Assembly (NCBI GenBank): GCA_913020115.1
Contig: CAJWBQ010000021.1
Span: 22,771 to 86,770, forward strand
Reading direction: 5' to 3'
DNA: 64,000 nt
Source: an uncultured Cellvibrionales bacterium
GTDB lineage: Bacteria; Pseudomonadota; Gammaproteobacteria; Pseudomonadales; Cellvibrionaceae
The notes beneath the pieces are model-generated. The model saw only the letters and a program-made list of their open reading frames with translations, ran no database searches and had not been told where the DNA came from. Positions 16,716 through 25,953 of the stretch are shown here, piece by piece. Positions within the stretch are counted from its first letter, which is position 1; every line of letters begins with the position of its first letter. Both the position numbers and the translations under genes were made by a program.

Positions 16716-17810
16716 ATGGACGCAAATAAAGAAAAGGCTCTACAGGCAGCGTTGAGCCAAATCGAACGCCAATTTGGTAAAGGCACAGTAATGAGAATGG
16801 GTGATAAAGAGCGAGTGAAAATTCCCGCCATATCCACCGGTTCCATAGGTCTCGACGTAGCATTAGGCATAGGCGGCTTGCCTAAAGGTCGTATTGTCGA
16901 GATATACGGTCCAGAATCCTCCGGTAAAACAACTCTTACTTTGCAGGCTATTGCCGAGTGTCAGAAGCAGGGTGGTACCTGTGCTTTTATCGATGCCGAG
17001 CACGCACTAGACCCCATCTATGCTGAGAAGCTTGGTGTTAATGTCGACGATCTTATTTTGTCTCAGCCGGACACTGGTGAACAGGCCTTGGAAGTGGCGG
17101 ATATGTTGGTGCGCTCCGGTGCCATTGATATGTTGGTTGTTGATTCCGTAGCTGCACTCACGCCCAAAGCAGAAATTGAAGGCGATATGGGTGACCACCA
17201 CGTGGGTTTGCAAGCGCGCTTGATGTCACAGGCCTTGCGGAAAATTACGGGCAACATCAAGAATGCCAACTGTTTGGCTATTTTCATTAACCAAATTCGT
17301 ATGAAAATCGGAGTGATGTTTGGCAATCCGGAAACAACTACCGGTGGTAATGCATTGAAGTTCTACGCCTCGGTTCGTTTGGATATTCGCCGTATTGGCG
17401 CTGTAAAAGACGGCGATGAAGTGACGGGTAACGAAACTCGAGTCAAAGTGGTTAAGAATAAGGTGGCGCCTCCCTTTAAGCAGGCTGAATTTCAAATCCT
17501 ATATGGCCAGGGTATTAACCGTATGGGAGAAGTTATCGACTACGGTGTGAAATTAGGCCTTATTGATAAGGCGGGTGCTTGGTATAGCTATCAAGGCGAG
17601 AAAATTGGTCAAGGCAAGAACAATGTTGGTAAGTTTTTGTTGGAAAATACAGAGTTGGCCACCGAGCTTGAAGCAAAAGTTAGGGCTGAGCTTTTAGGTG
17701 ACGGTACTGAGCCTAAGGAGAGCCCTGCGGCGACTAAGCCTGCAAAGGGTGAGAAAGGCGAAAAAGGCGAGAAGGCCAGTGCAAATAACGAAACCCTTGC
17801 AAAGGCCTAA
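16716..17810 (+). CDS. recA: Recombinase RecA
   Basis: 364 residues. Walker A is GPESSGKT (65-72); the [20 protein letters not shown] segment is loop 2 for DNA binding; the C-terminal domain ends in a lysine/glutamate-rich tail with three GEK repeats. RecA forms filaments on single-stranded DNA for homologous recombination and triggers LexA self-cleavage. A LexA box lies upstream and recX starts nine bases after the stop. cinA, often upstream in related bacteria, is not here. Confidence 0.98.
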   Translation: MDANKEKALQAALSQIERQFGKGTVMRMGDKERVKIPAISTGSIGLDVALGIGGLPKGRIVEIYGPESSGKTTLTLQAIAECQKQGGTCAFIDAEHALDPIYAEKLGVNVDDLILSQPDTGEQALEVADMLVRSGAIDMLVVDSVAALTPKAEIEGDMGDHHVGLQARLMSQALRKITGNIKNANCLAIFINQIRMKIGVMFGNPETTTGGNALKFYASVRLDIRRIGAVKDGDEVTGNETRVKVVKNKVAPPFKQAEFQILYGQGINRMGEVIDYGVKLGLIDKAGAWYSYQGEKIGQGKNNVGKFLLENTELATELEAKVRAELLGDGTEPKESPAATKPAKGEKGEKGEKASANNETLAKA

Positions 17811-17819
17811 GCTTTTGCC

Positions 17820-18332
17820 ATGTCAGACTCTGAACTGAGTCAATACATGCGAAATTCCGCGTTGGGTCTATTGGCCCGACGCGAACATTCGCGCCGCGAA
17901 CTATCGCAAAAACTCAGCCGTAAGTACGGCCGGCACGATGATTTTTCAAGTCACCTTATCCCCTCTCTGCTCGATGAACTTCAAGAAAAATGCTACCAGT
18001 GTGATGAGCGCTTTGCAGAAAGTTATGTGAGCTATCGCAGCCACAGTGGCAAGGGGCCTTTGCGCATCATTCAAGAGCTTAGAGATAAGGGTATTAGTGA
18101 GGCATTGGTAGGCCGCTTGGTAGATGAGGCGGACCACAAATGGCTAAGCTTAGCGCTTGATGTTAGTCGTCGGCGCTTTGGTGAGCTAAGCTCTGACGCT
18201 CTTGATCACGAAGGCGTGGGTCGTGGTAAGCAAGTTGAGCATCACGAAGCGCAAAAAATTCGGGCGAAGCAGGTGCGTTTCTTACAGGGGAGAGGCTTTA
18301 CATTTGCGCACATTAATAAGGTTCTGTGGTGA
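17820..18332 (+). CDS. recX: RecA regulator RecX
   Basis: 170 residues, three-helix repeat protein. The N-terminal ALGLLARREHSRRELSQKL and the central RFAESYVSYRSHSGKGPLRIIQELRDKGI are family signatures. RecX caps and disassembles RecA filaments. It is nine bases after recA and so shares its SOS control. Confidence 0.93.
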   Translation: MSDSELSQYMRNSALGLLARREHSRRELSQKLSRKYGRHDDFSSHLIPSLLDELQEKCYQCDERFAESYVSYRSHSGKGPLRIIQELRDKGISEALVGRLVDEADHKWLSLALDVSRRRFGELSSDALDHEGVGRGKQVEHHEAQKIRAKQVRFLQGRGFTFAHINKVLW

Positions 18333-18389
18333 CGCCCAGTTAAACCAAATGTGTCCAGTTGAAGCAAGTTATATGTAGTGATGCCGCTG

Positions 18390-19028
18390 CTAAATCAAAT
18401 GCTGTAGGGCATTTTTGATATTCTTTCTCGCTTTGTCTTCCAGTTGTTCAAAAAAATAGGCCGTGTAGAAAATACGTTGCCGTGCTAATAGCGACTTAAA
18501 AAAAGCAGCAGTAGAGCGGCGAAACTCTTCATCTGAAAGCTCTGGCTGTTCGTGCCGTAGGGCTTGGGTATTTTCTCCAAAAAGATCTTCCTCCAAACCA
18601 AAGCTTGATAGGTCGATATCCACCATAAATTGACTGTCGCTTGATGTGGGGGGACTTATGTTGTGATGGTGGTGCATAGTGGCCAAAATTAGATGGGTGA
18701 CATGTAGCCGTAGTGTGTCTGGCAATATCCCTTCGCTGACGGTTTGAAAAAATTCAGCGCTTCTCTGTTCGTTGTCCGCTCGCCCAGGTTGATAAATAAT
18801 ATCGTGGAACCAAATGGAGAGCTCAACAGCACTGGGCTGTTCAACCTCGTTTGCGGCTAAATCTAGCGCCTGTAAGCAATATTCAATGTGCCTCAGTGTG
18901 TGATAGGCACGATGTTTCTCACCATAGTAGGTGTGAATATGCCGCCAAACATCTTCCGTGTTAGCGTCTGTGCTCCCTGTTGAGCACTGTGTCCAGAGCT
19001 GTGAAAACCTAGATTCTAAGGGCATCAT
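18390..19028 (-). CDS. Predicted HD-superfamily metal-dependent phosphohydrolase
   Basis: 212 residues of the COG4339-type HD proteins. The motifs RAYHTLRHIEYCL, the HD pair in IWFHDIIYQPGRADNE, ATMHHH and FMVDIDLSSFG are as in that group. A phosphohydrolase activity is implied by the fold; the substrate is not known. Two adjacent ATG codons (19028 and 19025) follow AGGGAG, and either may be used. It is convergent with recX and diverges from the DUF1631 gene; the 275-bp gap between (19029-19303) holds no gene I can see. Confidence 0.85.
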   Translation of the reverse strand: MMPLESRFSQLWTQCSTGSTDANTEDVWRHIHTYYGEKHRAYHTLRHIEYCLQALDLAANEVEQPSAVELSIWFHDIIYQPGRADNEQRSAEFFQTVSEGILPDTLRLHVTHLILATMHHHHNISPPTSSDSQFMVDIDLSSFGLEEDLFGENTQALRHEQPELSDEEFRRSTAAFFKSLLARQRIFYTAYFFEQLEDKARKNIKNALQHLI

Positions 19029-19303
19029 CTCCCTACGTTATCTTGATAAAAGCCAAGAGGCAATATCATGTGGCGCATTATGTGACTTTGAGTCAGCTTT
19101 GATACAAAAATAGGACTCGCTTTAAGGCTTAGTGGCAGAATATTCCAAAGTTTGAAAGCCGTCACAGAGTGCTGTGCAGGCTCGTGCTAAGTCTATCGAG
19201 CAAATCAATAAACCTGTAAACTTGCTCGCATTAAATGGCTGTGGCGGATGTGTGCTACACCCTGTTAGATTATGTTTGGTAGATTATTGGAGTCGACGCA
19301 TTA

Positions 19304-20917
19304 ATGGTTGGTACGGAAGTAAACATTTACCAAATACTCAATGGCGACTGTGAGCACCTCGATGCATTTCTGCAAAATTGGCCAGAGGAGCGCCATGCCT
19401 TCGCTGAGCAAGTTTATGATGCGCTGATTAATGACAGTAATCTTCATCCTGAAATGGTCGAACTCTTTTTGTCATTTAAAGCTTCCTTTATTCAGCTGGC
19501 ATCTGCTAACGACGGTATTTTTTGCCTGGCAGAAAACCCCGTGCGCAAATTTCTGAGTGAGGCCATTGGCAGAGCGCGATGCTGGTATCCGGTCTCGGGG
19601 CGTTCCGGAAGAGAATTACCTGAAAAGATCCGCAATGTTTTTGAGCTTATAGCCTCTGATCCAGAATCTCCGCAGGGCACTTTTACTGAGTTTTTGGCAA
19701 AGGAAGAGAAGCGATCTGTTTTGAGTGAGCAGCGCCTTTGTGAGGCAGAGCTTGGTGCTGTGAAACAAATTTCAGCGCAAGCAGACGTGTTGAACTTACT
19801 GAATTCTCAGCTTACAGGGTGTTTGTTATCTGCTGGTATTGCCAGCTTCTTACAAGGACCTTGGCGTTCAGAGATGCAATTCTGGCATTTGAACGGAGAG
19901 CAGTACTCAAACGAATGGAATCTGTGGTCACGAGCTATAGCGATACTTGGTGATATCTTCAATCCGTCCCGAGAGTGGGAAAGCAAGGAGTTGACGCCTC
20001 AGGTGCAGGCGATTTTTTCCCTATTGGAAAAATCGATACAGCTAAACGTTTGTAAACAAGACCAATATGAGGCCTTTGTTGCTGAACTTAATACCGCTCT
20101 ATTCAGCCGGCTAAAAAATAGATTTGACAGTGACCAGCCTCTTGCTCCAATCCCATCTTTAACAAGTTCTGCACACGAAGGCGCCAGCTTAAGCCGAGCT
20201 TTGGTTGCAAAAGCTCGAGGCTTAAAGGTGGGTGATTGGTTTCTCTTCACTGATGAAGACAACTGCGTGCTTCGCTGCAGGTTGGCTTTAAAGCTTGAGG
20301 CGGCAGGCCAGCTGCTATTTGTGAATGCGCACGGCCGGAAGGTTATGCTAAAAAGTGTAGAAACTTTTTTGCTTTGCCTTTCAACTCTGGTAGCAAAACC
20401 TTTGCCATTGGGGCCTCAGTTTGAACTCAGCTTAACGCGGCTTATTAACCAGCGTCGTGAATCTTTAGCTTTATCGAAACGAGTGGAAGTAGAGCGAGTT
20501 GAGGCAGTGGCATTGCCTAGTGATACAAGTGAAGCACAGAGCAGCGAAGAGTTTAAAGCTGATTTGCCCCACCTGCCGGATAGTCCAATAGAGGAAGAAG
20601 GACAAAATAAGGTGTCCGCAGAACTCGGGCCCGAAACTCTTGCGAATGCAGAGGCGGCTATGTCGAGTTTGCGGGTTGGCGCGTGGGTTGAGATCAAAGG
20701 CGCGGGATCAGTGGAAAATGTGCGCTGTAAGTTGGCGGTGATTATTCGCGGCACGGAAAAATATATATTCACTGATCGCCTTGGCACAAAAGTAGTCGAA
20801 TTTCACCGGGATACGCTGTTTACGAAGTTTTGCCATGAGCAGGTTGTAGTGCACGGGCAGGGCGAAAATTTTGAAGATCAGTTGGCTAGAGTTATCCGTG
20901 GTTTACGCAAAACCTAA
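19304..20917 (+). CDS. DUF1631-family protein
   Basis: 537 residues, soluble, no signal peptide. The N-terminal 300 residues are helical with the DUF1631 features NPVRKFLSEAIGRARCW and FLQGPWRSEMQFWHLNGE. The C-terminal part has two related beta-rich segments, VGDWFLFTDEDNCVLRCRLA and a second around residues 455-495 (VGAWVEIKG...RCKLAVII), each ending in an F/V-N/D-x-x-G-x-K/R-V turn. The 390-445 linker is acidic and low-complexity. Family function is unproven; it is often linked to c-di-GMP genes, and a PilZ gene lies 26 bp downstream. Confidence 0.8.
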   Translation: MVGTEVNIYQILNGDCEHLDAFLQNWPEERHAFAEQVYDALINDSNLHPEMVELFLSFKASFIQLASANDGIFCLAENPVRKFLSEAIGRARCWYPVSGRSGRELPEKIRNVFELIASDPESPQGTFTEFLAKEEKRSVLSEQRLCEAELGAVKQISAQADVLNLLNSQLTGCLLSAGIASFLQGPWRSEMQFWHLNGEQYSNEWNLWSRAIAILGDIFNPSREWESKELTPQVQAIFSLLEKSIQLNVCKQDQYEAFVAELNTALFSRLKNRFDSDQPLAPIPSLTSSAHEGASLSRALVAKARGLKVGDWFLFTDEDNCVLRCRLALKLEAAGQLLFVNAHGRKVMLKSVETFLLCLSTLVAKPLPLGPQFELSLTRLINQRRESLALSKRVEVERVEAVALPSDTSEAQSSEEFKADLPHLPDSPIEEEGQNKVSAELGPETLANAEAAMSSLRVGAWVEIKGAGSVENVRCKLAVIIRGTEKYIFTDRLGTKVVEFHRDTLFTKFCHEQVVVHGQGENFEDQLARVIRGLRKT

Positions 20918-20943
20918 ACGACGAGCAGAGGGGACGAACTAGT

Positions 20944-21306
20944 ATGGAACATTTGAACTCGGAACTACGTCAGGAACATCGCTTGCAGGCAGAAGAGAGT
21001 ATTTTTCTCCAAGTGGCCGCCGGTTCAGAGGATGGTACTGAATCTCCAGTCATGGTCGTGAGTCACAGCATGGATATTTCGGCCAGTGGTTTACAGATGG
21101 TTGTTGATCAGCCTCTGCCGATTGGCAGTATATACCCGGCTTGTGTCGTGCTAAAAAAACCAGAAGGGCGCTTTCAACTTATAGCAGAGGTCAAATGGGT
21201 TCGCCCTGAAGCCGACCAGTGGCGGGTGGGTCTCGCTTTATTTGAGTCTGAGGATACTGACATCGAACAGTGGAAAGAAGTGATAGCGGTGCGGTGTACT
21301 CCGTGA
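20944..21306 (+). CDS. PilZ-domain protein
   Basis: 120 residues. An arginine-containing N-terminal motif (RQEHR, residues 9-13) and DISASGLQM (about 42-50) correspond to the RxxxR and D/NxSxxG halves of the c-di-GMP binding site, so binding is plausible. GGGGAC precedes the ATG. It follows the DUF1631 gene and overlaps the rlmG start at GTGA, so the three genes are likely one transcript. Confidence 0.85.
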   Translation: MEHLNSELRQEHRLQAEESIFLQVAAGSEDGTESPVMVVSHSMDISASGLQMVVDQPLPIGSIYPACVVLKKPEGRFQLIAEVKWVRPEADQWRVGLALFESEDTDIEQWKEVIAVRCTP

Positions 21307-22475
21307 CTGATCTTAGCTTGGTACAACTGAATTCCCGTTTCGGTTCTTTTGAATTGAGGCGCTTCCCTATTAAAGAAAAGGATACTCTACGCGCCTGGGA
21401 CGCCGCTGACGAATACCTTTTGAATGAATTGGCTGAAAGGGAATGTCTGCATGCCGATTCGAGAATATTATTGATAAATGATCAATTTGGCGCGCTGGCT
21501 GTGTCACTATCGGCTTATCAACCGACAAGCTGGAGCGACTCCCATCTGGCGCGATTGGCGCTTGAAGCTAATTGCCAGGCCAATAGCTTGCCTGATAATT
21601 CAATAGAGAGTGTCGAAAGTACGCAAATTCCAGACGCAGAAAAACCCTTCGATTTAGTCCTGATAAAAGTGCCAAAGACTTTAGCCTTACTCGAATATCA
21701 GTTGTCAGCTCTGAGAGAGATTTGTGCGCCCGGTGCCGTGATTGTGGGCGGTGGTATGGTTAAGGCGATACACACGTCCACACTGAAACTATTTGAGAAG
21801 TATGTAGGGGCAACAATAAGTTCGTTAGCAAAAAAGAAAGCTCGGCTTATTAAGCCCCAACTAGAGCCAGTAGACCAGTCATCGGTGACTCTGCCAAATA
21901 AGGTAAAAAAGGCCACTAGTTATATTTTAGAAAATACCGAATTTTCTATTCATAATCATCCTAATGTTTTCTCTCGAGAAAGTTTGGATATAGGTACTCG
22001 CTTTTTTCTCGAGTATTTACCCTCATCTCGTGAAGCGCTCAATATTGTCGATTTAGGTTGTGGCAATGGTGTTGTAGGTTTAATCGCGGCCGTGAAAAAC
22101 CCGCAGGCGAGCCTAATTTTCAAAGATGAATCTTATCTCGCATTGGCCTCAGCTAGGGATACATTTACCAGTGCTTTTGGCGATTCGCGCAGAGCAGAAT
22201 TTGAAGCGGCTGATTGTTTAGGTTCGATTGAGCCTAACAGTGTTGACCTTGTCCTGAATAATCCGCCATTCCATCAGCAGAATGTTGTGGGGGAGATGGT
22301 GGCGTGGCAGATGTTTCAGGAGTCATATGCTGCCTTGGTCAAAGGTGGGGAGTTGTGGGTTATAGGTAACCGCCATCTCGACTATCAAAAAAAGCTCACG
22401 CGACTGTTTGGTCATTGTGAGCTTGTTGCGATGAACAAGAAATTTATGGTGTTAAAAGCGAGTAAGCGACGCTAG
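21303..22475 (+). CDS. rlmG: 23S rRNA (guanine-1835-N2)-methyltransferase RlmG
   Basis: 390 residues. It matches E. coli RlmG across the whole length: LRAWDAADEYLL, LINDQFGAL, VLIKVPKTLALLE, HTSTLKLFEK in the inactive N-terminal half, then the SAM-binding IVDLGCGNGVVG and the catalytic NNPPFHQ in the C-terminal half. It modifies G1835 of 23S rRNA. I chose GTG 21303, which overlaps the PilZ stop as GTGA and gives the E. coli-like N-terminus, over GTG 21270. The 3' end overlaps the convergent transglycosylase gene by four bases. Confidence 0.93.
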   Translation: MTDLSLVQLNSRFGSFELRRFPIKEKDTLRAWDAADEYLLNELAERECLHADSRILLINDQFGALAVSLSAYQPTSWSDSHLARLALEANCQANSLPDNSIESVESTQIPDAEKPFDLVLIKVPKTLALLEYQLSALREICAPGAVIVGGGMVKAIHTSTLKLFEKYVGATISSLAKKKARLIKPQLEPVDQSSVTLPNKVKKATSYILENTEFSIHNHPNVFSRESLDIGTRFFLEYLPSSREALNIVDLGCGNGVVGLIAAVKNPQASLIFKDESYLALASARDTFTSAFGDSRRAEFEAADCLGSIEPNSVDLVLNNPPFHQQNVVGEMVAWQMFQESYAALVKGGELWVIGNRHLDYQKKLTRLFGHCELVAMNKKFMVLKASKRR

Positions 22476-23077
22476 CGCCAATTATCCCAAGCGTCCATTA
22501 CTTTGATGGAGTAGCGATAGCTTCCATAGCTGCCGTTGTAGCGAGCCAAGGCGTCGGCCATATGGCCGTCGGCTTTTTTAATGTAGTGTTTTAAAATTGT
22601 GCAACCGTATTTTAAATTGGTGTTCATGTCGGTTAGGTTGTCATCGGCTCGGCCAATTTCATTCTTCCAAAAAGGCATAACTTGCATTAAACCTTGAGCA
22701 CCTACGCGAGATACCGCGTATGGGTTGAAGCCGCTTTCTACTTCGATCACCGCGAGCACAAAGGCGGGCTGAAGCTCTGCCTGAGTTGCGGCTCGATGAA
22801 TAGCCTGTAAAAGCCTCAGGCGTTCCTTTGGATCTTTCACATAGAGTTTTAATCGACTCGACATGAGTGTTAGCCAAACTTCGGCGTCGAAGCGGTCCTC
22901 GAAACTGTCGGCTCGGCTAATGGTATTTTGTAGAAGTTGTTTGAGCTCACTATCGAGGGGAGGCCGATCCTCGGCCCTTAGCGTTGGTGAGTTTATTAAG
23001 CCTCCTAATAAAAGACCGCTAAACAGCACGAGAGTGCTGAGTGGGCGGCCAAGTGTTGAGTAAGGGCGATATAACAT
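22472..23077 (-). CDS. Lytic transglycosylase, SLT-domain, exported
   Basis: 201 residues. A signal peptide covers about 1-36 (LSTLVLFSGLLLGGLI). The SLT domain holds the catalytic glutamate in VIEVESGFNPYAVSRVGAQGLMQVMP (split here only by description; Glu at about residue 110), with GLMQVMP and ALARYNGSYGSY typical of family 1 enzymes. It cleaves peptidoglycan in the periplasm. It lies eight bases after proS on the same strand and may be co-transcribed. Confidence 0.9.
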   Translation of the reverse strand: MLYRPYSTLGRPLSTLVLFSGLLLGGLINSPTLRAEDRPPLDSELKQLLQNTISRADSFEDRFDAEVWLTLMSSRLKLYVKDPKERLRLLQAIHRAATQAELQPAFVLAVIEVESGFNPYAVSRVGAQGLMQVMPFWKNEIGRADDNLTDMNTNLKYGCTILKHYIKKADGHMADALARYNGSYGSYRYSIKVMDAWDNWR

Positions 23078-23085
23078 AGAGTTCT

Positions 23086-24813
23086 TTAGTGTTGTAGTGT
23101 GGCGCTTAGGAAGTCCATTAATTCCTCAGTCGGAATGTCACGGTTCTCAGTGTCGCGGCGCCCCTTATATTCAATGCAGCCTTTTTCAAGGCCCTTATCG
23201 CCAATTACAATACGGTGAGGTATTCCCATTAGCTCGGTATTTGCCAACATAACACCAAGGCGTGCTTTCGCTTCGTCCATGAATAGCACATCTATGCCTG
23301 CCGATTGTAGAGCCTGATAAAGCTCCTCGCATTTTTCAGCAACAGCCTCAGACTTGTGCATGTTGATGGGCACCAAGGCGATCTGAAAAGGTGCGATATT
23401 CTCTGGCCATATAATGCCTTTTTCGTCGTGATTTTGTTCAATGGCAGAGGCGACAATGCGAGAAACCCCAATACCATAGCAACCCATTTGCATGGCTTGT
23501 GCTTTGCCATTTTCGTCCAGCACTGTGGCGTTCATGGCTTCGCTGTACTTAGTGCCTAGCTGGAAAATGTGGCCAACTTCAATGCCGCGTTTAATTTCAA
23601 GGGTACCTTGTCCGTCGGGGCTTGGGTCGCCGGCGACTACGTTGCGAATGTCGGCCGTTCTAGGCAGCGCCAGATCTCGCTCCCAGTTTGCGCCGGTATA
23701 GTGATGATCGTCTTTATTCGCGCCACAAACGAAGTCAGCAATATGAGCCGCCGCAAAATCGACAATGATATCGATGCTTAAGCCAATAGGGCCAATTGAA
23801 CCTAGCTTCAAACCAAGCTCATTTTTAATGCGCTCTTCGGGGGCAAAGGTCAGTGGCGAAGCTACACCGGCCAATTTTTCGGCCTTGATGTCATTGAGTT
23901 GGTGGTCGCCACGCAGTACCAATGCCACCATGGGGGCAGGGCTATCGTCTTCGGTTTCGCCTAAAACTATCAGTGTCTTAATGGTTTGGGCGGTGGGAAT
24001 TTTTAGAAATTCACAGACCGCCTCAATGGTGTGTTGGTCGGGAGTCGCCACTTCAGTGAGTGCCTCTCCAGCGACAGGGCGATCGCCTGCCGGCGCCAAG
24101 GTTTCAGCTTTTTCAATGTTGGCGGCATATTGTGACTCAGTGCTAAAGGCAATGGCGTCTTCTCCGCTGTCAGCGAGCACATGAAATTCGTGAGAGAGGG
24201 CTCCGCCGATAGAACCGCTGTCGGCCATCACTGGGCGATACCCTAGGCCAATACGCTCAAATACATTGCAGTAAGCTTGGTGCATTATATCGTAGGTCGT
24301 CTGCAGTGACTCTTGGTTGCTGTGAAAAGAGTAAGCGTCTTTCATCAGAAATTCACGCGCTCGCATTACGCCGAACCGAGGGCGAATCTCGTCACGGAAC
24401 TTGGTCTGAATTTGATAGAAATTAGCGGGCAATTGCTTATAGCTGCTTATTTCAGAGCGAACTAGGTCAGTGATCACTTCCTCGTGGGTTGGCCCTAGGC
24501 AGAATTCTCTCTGGTGGCGATCGCGGATGCGTAATAGCTCCGGCCCATATTCCTCCCAGCGGCCTGATTCCTTCCAGAGTTCAGCAGATTGGACGATAGG
24601 CATCAATACTTCTTGGGCGCCAGAGGCATCCATTTCATCGCGGACAATGTTCTCTACTTTGCGCAGTACTCGAAGCCCAAGGGGGAGCCAGCTGTATAAG
24701 CCAGATGCCAGTTTGCGTATTAAGCCCGCGCGCAGCATTAATTGGTGACTAATTACCTCCGCATCGGAGGGGGTTTCTTTTAAAGTGGCGATTAAAAAAC
24801 GGCTTGCGCGCAT
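23086..24813 (-). CDS. proS: Prolyl-tRNA synthetase
   Basis: 575 residues, bacterial-type ProRS. Class II motifs 1-3 are present ([20 protein letters not shown]-type [25 protein letters not shown]), with the editing INS domain between motifs 2 and 3 (about 235-385, [13 protein letters not shown] and [13 protein letters not shown]) and a C-terminal anticodon-binding domain. It charges tRNA-Pro and clears mischarged alanine. Full length. Confidence 0.97.
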   Translation of the reverse strand: MRASRFLIATLKETPSDAEVISHQLMLRAGLIRKLASGLYSWLPLGLRVLRKVENIVRDEMDASGAQEVLMPIVQSAELWKESGRWEEYGPELLRIRDRHQREFCLGPTHEEVITDLVRSEISSYKQLPANFYQIQTKFRDEIRPRFGVMRAREFLMKDAYSFHSNQESLQTTYDIMHQAYCNVFERIGLGYRPVMADSGSIGGALSHEFHVLADSGEDAIAFSTESQYAANIEKAETLAPAGDRPVAGEALTEVATPDQHTIEAVCEFLKIPTAQTIKTLIVLGETEDDSPAPMVALVLRGDHQLNDIKAEKLAGVASPLTFAPEERIKNELGLKLGSIGPIGLSIDIIVDFAAAHIADFVCGANKDDHHYTGANWERDLALPRTADIRNVVAGDPSPDGQGTLEIKRGIEVGHIFQLGTKYSEAMNATVLDENGKAQAMQMGCYGIGVSRIVASAIEQNHDEKGIIWPENIAPFQIALVPINMHKSEAVAEKCEELYQALQSAGIDVLFMDEAKARLGVMLANTELMGIPHRIVIGDKGLEKGCIEYKGRRDTENRDIPTEELMDFLSATLQH

Positions 24814-24896
24814 GCGGATAACATCTCTCGTGGCTGAACGTCAGAAAAGTCGCTATTCTACGGTGCATCATCGATTGGGTACAGAGAGGAAGTGCT

Positions 24897-25328
24897 ATGT
24901 TTGAGCTCGATTCACAATTATCAGCCGATACTGTCTTATTGGGCAGCTGGCCACTGTGTGAGGTATTGCTGAGTAAGGACGCTAACTATCCCTGGTGTAT
25001 TTTGGTTCCTCGGAGGGCTAATATCACCGAGGTCCACCATTTGGGCATGGACGATAGACAGCAATTTTTGAAGGAGTCCTGTCATTTGGCGGAACTGATG
25101 ACATCATTGTTTAACCCCGACACAATGAATGTGGCGGCACTAGGCAATGTGGTTTCGCAGTTACATGTTCATCATATTGCGCGATATAAAGGTGACGCTG
25201 CCTGGCCAGGACCCGTTTGGGGTGCGCAAGCTGCCTTACCATACACTGACTTAGAGCTGGAGGAGCGGGTTTCTCGCTTGAGGGCGGTGTTGCTGGGCGA
25301 CGAATTTCAGGAGCCTGAGCAGGCCTGA
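24897..25328 (+). CDS. HIT-family protein
   Basis: 143 residues. The histidine-triad nucleotide-hydrolase motif appears as QLHVHHIARYKGD (about 95-107). PWCILVPRRANITEVHHL is the usual first part. It is a short HIT protein, likely a nucleotidyl hydrolase or transferase of unknown substrate. AGAGGAAG precedes the ATG. It diverges from proS. Confidence 0.88.
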   Translation: MFELDSQLSADTVLLGSWPLCEVLLSKDANYPWCILVPRRANITEVHHLGMDDRQQFLKESCHLAELMTSLFNPDTMNVAALGNVVSQLHVHHIARYKGDAAWPGPVWGAQAALPYTDLELEERVSRLRAVLLGDEFQEPEQA

Positions 25329-25408
25329 TTTTATAGAGTGAGCTTGATTTTTTTAACTAGCGCCAACCCAGTAAACCGCGCGGCGGCCACTGGGTTGACC
25401 AATATGGC

Positions 25409-25810
25409 TTATTCTGCCATTTCTTTCAGTTTCTTCAGGGGACGAACTTTAATCTGAATAGAAGCTGGCTTAGCTTTGAACATTTGCTCTTCACCAGTGA
25501 ATGGGTTAATGCCCTTGCGTGCTTTTTTCGCTGGCTTTTTCACAGTGCTTACTTTCAATAGGCCAGGCAGAACGAATTCACCAACGGCACGTTTTTTAAC
25601 GTGACCTTCGATCACATCAGACAATTCATCTAATACAGATTGAACCTGTTTCTTGCTCAGTTCAGTATTTTCAGCAATTTGGGTGAGAATTTGAGTTTTT
25701 GTAAAGCGTTCTTTAACGGCTTTGATTTTTTTCTCTGGAGCTGGGGCGGCCTTTTTAGCGGCAGCTTTTTTGGCTGGAGCTTTCTTTGCAGGAGCTTTTT
25801 TGGCTGGCAT
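25409..25810 (-). CDS. HU-family DNA-binding protein with lysine/alanine-rich tail
   Basis: 133 residues. Residues 1-32 are a PAKKA repeat tail resembling histone H1 and AlgP tails; residues 35-133 are an HU/IHF fold (FTKTQILTQIAENTELSKK, GEFVLPGLLKVST, GINPFTGEEQMFKAKP, the last being the beta-arm region with the GxNPxTG turn). It should bend and compact DNA, with the tail adding charge-based binding. A GGAAT-type ribosome site precedes the ATG. Confidence 0.92.
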   Translation of the reverse strand: MPAKKAPAKKAPAKKAAAKKAAPAPEKKIKAVKERFTKTQILTQIAENTELSKKQVQSVLDELSDVIEGHVKKRAVGEFVLPGLLKVSTVKKPAKKARKGINPFTGEEQMFKAKPASIQIKVRPLKKLKEMAE

Positions 25811-25953
25811 GAGCGATTCCTTTTGGGCGATTTACTATTATTTTTCAGGGTTTAAAACCACCCCCCGGGCGGCTGCCACTATATATATAGTATTAAAACC
25901 CGAACAGCAACAAAAAAAGCCTGTTTTTAAGGGGTTTAGGCAAAAAAAGCGGA

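Noticed and set aside
25365..25396. AACCCAGT/ACTGGGTT hairpin downstream of the HU gene
   Set aside because: The stem is perfect but on neither strand is it followed by a T-run, so it is not called a terminator.
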